From positions 82,394-146,393 of the forward strand of contig JAJVDF010000594.1 in NCBI GenBank assembly GCA_022410635.1: DNA of 64,000 nucleotides. The letters are read 5' to 3'. The translations under genes and the position numbers were made by a program. Shown here one piece after another: positions 59,063-64,000 of this stretch; position 1 is the first letter of the stretch, and every line of letters begins with the position of its first letter. The DNA comes from Tretioscincus oriximinensis. Its lineage: Eukaryota; Chordata; Lepidosauria; Squamata; Gymnophthalmidae. The notes under the pieces were generated by a model that worked only from the letters and a program-made list of their open reading frames with translations, was not told the DNA's origin and searched no databases.

Positions 59063-62000
59063 GTAGGTAGGCCACTGTAAAATCTTGGTTTTGTTTCTTT
59101 TAAGCCATTCAGAGATGGATTTTATAATGTATCTCAGATCATAATTTTCCTAAGTAACCGAGTTACACTTCAGCTTTGCCCAGGCAGTTGCCTTCAAAAA
59201 TTTCTTGTAGACAATAAAATATATGGTTCTATTTATACTGACAAGTTATTCAGACCTGAAGAAGCAGCTGCTACCACTATGTTTGATGGTTGATATAATG
59301 TCTTTATTGTGGAATGCAGTAAGACCCATGTCTTCCAAAAGTTTAACTTTTGGGTCTGTTTGCACAAGTTTAAAAATCCATTTTAGGGAGTTCACTATTT
59401 CATATCATTTGGGCAGGAGTCATGCAAATGCACAATAGGTATAATAAGTTCTTAAAAACTTATTATCACTTCTAATGCAAATGGTGCTTGGCTGCAACTA
59501 ATCCAGATCAAGATAATATGTATTAATTAAAATGCTTTATGCCAAATAAATACAATCAGGGCTTTTGATTCATTAATCCACAAAACATTGTTCCAAAAGG
59601 TTTGGAAAGATGGCTAAGATCATCAAGAGATCATCAAGATTTCAGGGGGGGATATGAGATGATATGTTTCTCTTCATTAGCAGAGGTTTTAACCATATAA
59701 CTTTCCTAGGATACCATTTTGTCCAATATTTTTCAAAAAATGGAATCAATAAATGCATTTAATAAATGCTGCTATTTTGGTGTTTGAGTTCTTGTGGGCC
59801 ACCATAGATGTGCCATCATTATAGTCTTGAAGGAATTTTGATAGCCATTTAGATAGTTTTCAAATAGCTTTTTCTAGCACTGTATTTTAATAAACATGGA
59901 TTGAAACAGGACTAATTTTGGATCTTGTAAAAGGTCATAGAACAGATAATATAAGAACATTGTTATGACAGTAAAGGGAGGATATACTTTTTAAAGTTCA
60001 ACATGCAATAAAATTAAAGTTTTACTAAGTCTTAACCTAACTCTGTTTATAGGTTTCACTTACCATACTTCAATTAGATATGGCTAAGATCACACTCTTA
60101 AGAATGCAACATTTTCAAATAACAGAATTCATTTGGGGTCAAGATGAAATAAATTATGTGCATGTAACATGAAAAACCTTTCTGTTTTTCTCAGTCATTG
60201 CTTTTTTTCCTTGGAGTTCACTTTTTCTGGCAGTTTCTCAAATGTAGCCAAAGGGTTAGATTAAATATTCTTCTTTACCTGGTTTTATATATGACAGAGA
60301 ACAAAATAACTGCCAGACCTCTGCCTTACTTCTGTATTAACTGAAGTCAGATGCATTAATGCTAAACAATAATGTAGCTGCAAGCTAGAATGGTTCTCAA
60401 AGAGGTTATTATATTATGCTGAACCATAAGATAGATTCTATAGTTACATAGAAAATCGGTTCCAATCCAATGCTTATAGCCATTGAAAATTTAAGTTACT
60501 GCATCTTATATTCATGCATATTGCTGAAAACACAATGAAACTGTTTAGAATGAACTCATCATTCAACTTTATTAATTTTCAGCGCAATATAGTCTCATAA
60601 TCTCCTGTGGAGAATATTTGCTTGAAACAGAGAAAGAACTATTGGTGCAAATCTACCATGTAAATTAAAAAAATGATTTAAGTTTGGATTTTCCAGAACT
60701 AAATTTCACTTTATACTACAATTGAGATAAAACAAATGTAGCAGTTCCACAGCCCTGCATCTACAAGCCAAAATCACATTTACCTATTGAATATTCGCTT
60801 GTCATACAGTTGTGCAAGTCATACCATATATACCTGACTACTGCCCCCCTGGATTTTATATTTACAAGAAAATATTTTCATTAAAAATAAAACATTAATG
60901 AAATGCAATAGTTAAACATACTAAAAATGTACTGTTATAAAAACCTGCCAATGTATATTAGCCAGATTTGCCTAATTTGCAGATTGTAAAATATTATTTC
61001 TGCAGCAATATACAGTACAGAAATGGGGGGGGGGGATCTCACTTTGTTAATACCATTGTCTTGTAGTCTTGCTCTGAAACAAGCTTATAGCGTATCCTGC
61101 AGCAATGACGATGGCTGTTTCTTNCAAAGAAAAGCATACTATCAGAATTAATAAACTTTGGCTAGCATAATTAAAAGATCAGGATATAATACCAAATGCA
61201 ATCAATCACAGCAAGTAGAAACAATCCAGTCAGGTTTAACTGTGGAATCCCATCTCTCAGTTATTATTCCAAGCAAATTTGTGTTCTCTACTATTTAGTC
61301 ACAATATTGCCTATGCAGTGCATATACTCACATTTGCTTCCAGTAAGTTACACTGAACTTCATGCGTTTACTCATAAGAAAGTACTGTATAGGATCTCCA
61401 TTTACAATACACCTTTTAACGAATATGTATGGGCTTCTCTTTCAACATGGTCAAAATAACCAGCTACATGACTGTTTGGTCCTGCCGTGATATTACATGC
61501 AATTGTTAATAAATATACTGAGGAAAAGATATAAGTTATTTTCTCTCTTCCCCCTACCTCTATTTCTCAGCCTCTCATAGAATGACAACATGTTGCGTAT
61601 ATGAATTAAAAGATACGACATGTAAAAAAGCTGCCAGCACAGAAAAAGACTTTTCATTTTGACAGTAGGGCAAGGGATTGCCATAGACTGTGACTCAGAT
61701 AGTCTTCAAATAATATCTGATGGGTTTCTGAAATGCACGAACAAAAGCATACCTAACTGTGCATCAACAGAGAGACACAGCACACTTCCCAGATTGAAAT
61801 AAATAAAACACATCAAGGTCAGAAATTTATGTTCTAAACCTTATTCACCAGCTGAATGTTTGCCTCTTCCTCCTAATAGTAAAAACTGGGAGGAAAAAAA
61901 AGAAGGAAAGTCTTTCGTGTGTTTTTTTTCACTATACATCAGTGCACTTACATTTCAGTCAGAAAAAAATTAAAGCTTTGAATAAATCAGTTTCATCCAA

Positions 62001-62190
62001 AAGATTGTGAATCTCTTAGACCAGGAGCAAAAATAAATGTCCAATTAGGCTGCATCCATACATATGGAACAAAGCATCTCAAAAGCAGTTTGGAGGCAGT
62101 AGTGTGTGTCCACTGTTCCGTCCAACCCATCTCTAATCCACATTAAAAGCCTTGAAAAAGGCATTTTCAGCTTGTAATGTGGATCTGACT
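59063..62190. other. Long AT-rich intronic stretch
   Basis: No LINE, SINE or gene is recognised. 59358-59400 resembles the weak repeat at 38.7/39.5 kb. A ten-G run lies at about 61025-61034. The lack of repeats over about 3 kb next to the promoter could mean conserved non-coding sequence, but this cannot be judged from one genome. Confidence 0.45.
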
Positions 62191-62194
62191 CTTG

Positions 62195-62364
62195 GGTCGT
62201 ATCCCCACTGAGCATTATTCCGAGTAATAACTCAGTATAGAGCTTGGCCATCCACATGCCAGTATAGAGCCATTCGGGGCCTGCCATAGTCTACACTAGC
62301 ATGTGGGTTGGCAGGCTCCTATTCCGAAATAAAGGCCAGAGTAAAGCTCATTGGGGACAGGACC
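62195..62364. mobile_element. Palindromic MITE family 1, full copy
   Basis: Ends GGTCGTATCCCCACTGAGC against GGTCCTGTCCCCAATGAGC. The interior has CCATCCACATGCCAGTATAG, GGGGCCTGCCATAGTCTACA and GGCAGGCTCCTATTCCGAAA. It is 170 bp and lies just outside the CpG island. Confidence 0.8.
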
Positions 62365-63062
62365 TTGGTGCACGGATGCTACCATCTCTAAGCTGATTTT
62401 GAGACCCTTCTTAACTTGGATTTTATGTCCTACCTAAATACAACCTTAAATGTCCATCCCGACGTGCTACAAACATAAAAGCATTCGATTTAGGTATAGA
62501 TCAAGGCAGCCAGCGAAAATCAAAGGTGTTCCAACACAGGCCAAGGCATTTCTGCCTCCTGGATTTCATACATATATGGACAGGCGCAGGTTCTTCTTCT
62601 ATGCTGGAAATAAAACATGAGACACAAACCTTCTCCGGTCTCATCGAGGTGAAGGTTGTCTTCCCAAAAGACAGGCTGTCAGATAGGAGAATCGGCAGCG
62701 CCTCCTTCAGAGAGGATCATCTCCCCAATCCCCCAGCACGAGCCACGACCACCTCCCCTTTTTCCGCCATGTGAGCCCCGTGGCGATTCGCCACTCCCTG
62801 CCTGGAAGCCAAGGGAAACCAAGCCGCAGCCCTCGCCCATCTAATTGGCTTCACGGCAATAATCCTTTCCGATAAACACGCACGTCATTCAGCGTCGTCG
62901 CGCGGGCGTTGCATGCAGCAGGACCGCTGGGCGCCCACTTGCCTTGCGATGCTGCCTGGAAAGGGCGCTTANGAACCCGCTGCCGGGCGGCGCGCCGAAG
63001 CCTTCGCGCGGGCAAAGCGCCGCACCCCGTGGCAGCGCGTGCAGGAGCCCCGAGCGAGTTGG

Positions 63063-63070
63063 TATAAAAG
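63063..63070 (+). promoter_or_regulatory. Plus-strand TATA-like box in the CpG island
   Basis: TATAAAAG preceded by GC-rich sequence, on the strand opposite to APBA1. It could serve a divergent or antisense transcript, or be chance. Nothing coding follows it. Confidence 0.25.
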
Positions 63071-63098
63071 CCACGCACGAGAACTACAGGTTTAATGG

Positions 63099-63142
63099 AT
63101 GCTGGGGAGGGGGCGGAGGGGGCGGAGGAGGAGGGGGAGGAA
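63099..63142 (+). repeat. G-rich tract (quadruplex-capable)
   Basis: Many runs of three to six G separated by A, C or GA (GGGGAGGGGGCGGAGGGGGC and onward). This satisfies a four-run G-quadruplex pattern on the plus strand, which is the non-template strand relative to plus-strand transcription and the template strand for APBA1. It lies about 630 bases into intron 1. Confidence 0.6.
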
Positions 63143-63237
63143 ATCTCAGCAGCTGTTGCGGGCGCTGGAAGTTGCACCTACTAACATTTCATTTTTTACA
63201 CGCCCGTTAAAGCTGCAAGTCCTACGAACTAGAGGCT

Positions 63238-63377
63238 TCACACGAAGCCTTGTTCTGGGTCACATNTGGGGACAGAGCTCGGGCATCCACATGCCAGTGT
63301 AGGCTATGGCAGGCCCCATTCGGGCCCTGCCATAGCCTACACTAGCATGGGGTTGGCAGGCTCCTATTCCATGTGGA
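63238..63377. mobile_element. MITE family 1 copy inside the CpG island
   Basis: GGGTCACATNTGGGGACAGA, then GGCATCCACATGCCAGTGTA, a strong central hairpin (GTAGGCTATGGCAGGCCCCA / GGGCCCTGCCATAGCCTACA, 63299-63340), then GGCAGGCTCCTATTCCATGT. The outermost CCCCACTGAGC ends are diverged. It lies about 390 bases inside intron 1 from exon 1. Confidence 0.78.
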
Positions 63378-63493
63378 TGCCGCCGAAGCCAGCCGGGTGG
63401 GCGTAGTCGAAGCCACCGGGCGGGCAAGGAGGATCACTGCGCTGGGTCCGCATGTTGCAGGCTGCCGCGCGGGCACCCGCCTTCGAGCCCTTC

Positions 63494-63533
63494 CACACAC
63501 ACACGCACGCACGCACGCACGGGCGCGCGCCCG
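63494..63533 (+). repeat. CA / CACG / CGCG alternating tract
   Basis: ACACACACACGCACGCACGC and onward into GGGCGCGCGCCCGCGGG. Alternating purine-pyrimidine with Z-DNA potential, in intron 1 near exon 1. Confidence 0.85.
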
Positions 63534-63768
63534 CGGGTACGGAGCAGCCGGCGGGGCCCTTTCCCCCGGGGGTGGAGCGCGCGTCTGCTTCTTCTTGCAG
63601 GCAGGCAGGCGGGGAAACGCTCCTTCCAGCCCCTCCCCAGCCCCCTTCGGAATCCATCTCTGCCGGTCCGGGAGGCTCCTGCGCTGCCGCCTTCACGCCT
63701 TTTCCGATGGCGCCGCCGCCCCCCGCCCCGCTGCCCCGAGAGGGCGAAGGGACTCGCCTGGCGCTTAC

Positions 63769-63970
63769 CTCTCCCGCTGAGGGCTCCCGCGCCTGAGGGA
63801 AGGGGCGCCGCCGCCACGGCTGAGGTAGCAGCAGCAGCAGCTCGGATGAGGATGGCGGCGGCGGCGGCGGCACTGTGGTGCCCGAGATAGGAAACCTGCT
63901 GCTGCTGCTGCTGCTGCTTCTGGCAAGGCGCTTTCCTTTCAGCCGCTAGCCCGGCCTCCCACGCCACCAT
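63769..63970 (-). other. Upstream ORF in the APBA1 leader (exon 1 part)
   Basis: The ATG at 63970 has a strong context (A at -3, G at +4). It opens 67 full codons in exon 1 that include Q7 and alanine runs of 6, 5 and 3. Codon 68 is split over the splice: G from exon 1 plus CC from exon 2 gives Ala, followed at once by TGA at 13807-13805. The stop is 48 bases upstream of the APBA1 ATG. It is a uORF only if transcription starts upstream of 63970. A strong-context uORF close to the main start would be expected to reduce APBA1 translation. No function is claimed for the peptide. Confidence 0.5.
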
Positions 63971-64000
63971 CTTCCTCCTCCGCCTCCACACACACGCCCC
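63769..64000 (-). other. APBA1: Probable APBA1 5' non-coding exon 1 (right part only)
   Basis: This is very GC-rich sequence in a CpG island on the strand and side expected for the APBA1 start. It ends in a consensus donor, GGGAGAG|GTAAGCGCC, with the last exon base at 63769. On the minus strand it holds seven CAG units (63916-63896) and six GCC units (63871-63854). The transcription start is not visible and may lie beyond the window edge. The exon assignment rests on position, the donor and the island; no cDNA was available. Confidence 0.65.

Larger units (their letters stand above)
13810..63768 (-). other. APBA1: APBA1 intron 1
   Basis: It is bounded by GTAAGC at 63768 and CAG at 13810 on the minus strand, giving 49,959 bases. 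It is filled with the elements listed separately. No second gene is recognised inside it. Confidence 0.6.
62640..64000. promoter_or_regulatory. CpG island, APBA1 promoter region
   Basis: Base composition changes sharply from AT-rich intron to dense CG dinucleotides from about 62.64 kb. The density is highest at 62.88-63.06 and 63.38-63.9 kb, interrupted by a MITE at 63.24-63.38 kb. GC boxes and CGG/GCC runs are frequent. No TATA box is seen on the minus strand near exon 1, as is common for CpG-island promoters of neuronal adaptor genes. The core promoter may lie partly outside the window. Confidence 0.8.

Noticed and set aside
63364..63991. 185- and 169-codon frames on the minus strand and 114-135 codon frames on the plus strand
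   Set aside because: Stop-poor GC-rich island sequence. The minus-strand frames start at GTG, not ATG, and cross a strong donor; only the ATG at 63970 was kept, as a uORF.
1..64000. CRISPR array or prokaryote-type operons
   Set aside because: No regularly spaced direct repeats with unique spacers, and all context is vertebrate.

Overview
This window is vertebrate genomic DNA, most likely from a squamate reptile (lizard or snake). The single-copy content is a piece of one gene, APBA1 (Mint1/X11-alpha neuronal adaptor), on the minus strand. The squamate call is an inference from the repeats: CR1-clade LINEs with octamer tails, L2-type LINEs, the 3' end of an RTE-BovB LINE, a Gmr1-like Ty3/gypsy element, two tRNA-derived SINE families and several palindromic DNA transposons. 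BovB with this set fits squamates and argues against birds, crocodilians and turtles. Scattered single N bases show a draft assembly.

Layout, following APBA1 transcription (right to left). A CpG island (about 62.64-64.0 kb) holds the right-hand part of a probable 5' non-coding exon. That exon ends at 63769 with a consensus donor and contains a 68-codon upstream reading frame with CAG and GCC repeats. Intron 1 (63768-13810, about 50 kb) is mostly transposon-derived. Exon 2 (13809-12605) carries the start codon and the first 384 codons, covering the acidic N-terminus, Munc18-binding region and CASK-binding motif. Intron 2 begins at 12604 and runs off the left edge. No PTB or PDZ exon was seen.

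The main elements in the introns are: a 5.1-kb Gmr1-like LTR retrotransposon (42054-47177, target duplication ACGAC); a solo LTR (34534-34867, duplication CAGTC); a CR1 copy interrupted by an L2/Rex1-like LINE (7.98-11.23 kb); further CR1 pieces at 18.9, 23.9, 36.9, 52.9 and 56.0 kb; a BovB tail at 17.8 kb; a perfect-ended Tigger/pogo-type MITE 208 bp upstream of exon 2; hAT-type palindromes with 8-bp duplications at 26.3 and 30.7 kb; and several dispersed palindromic families, one with a copy inside the CpG island.

I found no operon, CRISPR array, RNA gene or clearly new multi-gene system. The items most worth following up are the gag-PR-IN-RT-RH order and SCAN-like capsid of the retrotransposon, the repeat-containing uORF, the MITEs beside APBA1 regulatory sequence, and a large imperfect inverted repeat at 23.43-23.65 kb. 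Repeat boundaries not fixed by a target duplication are approximate, because no alignment could be run.
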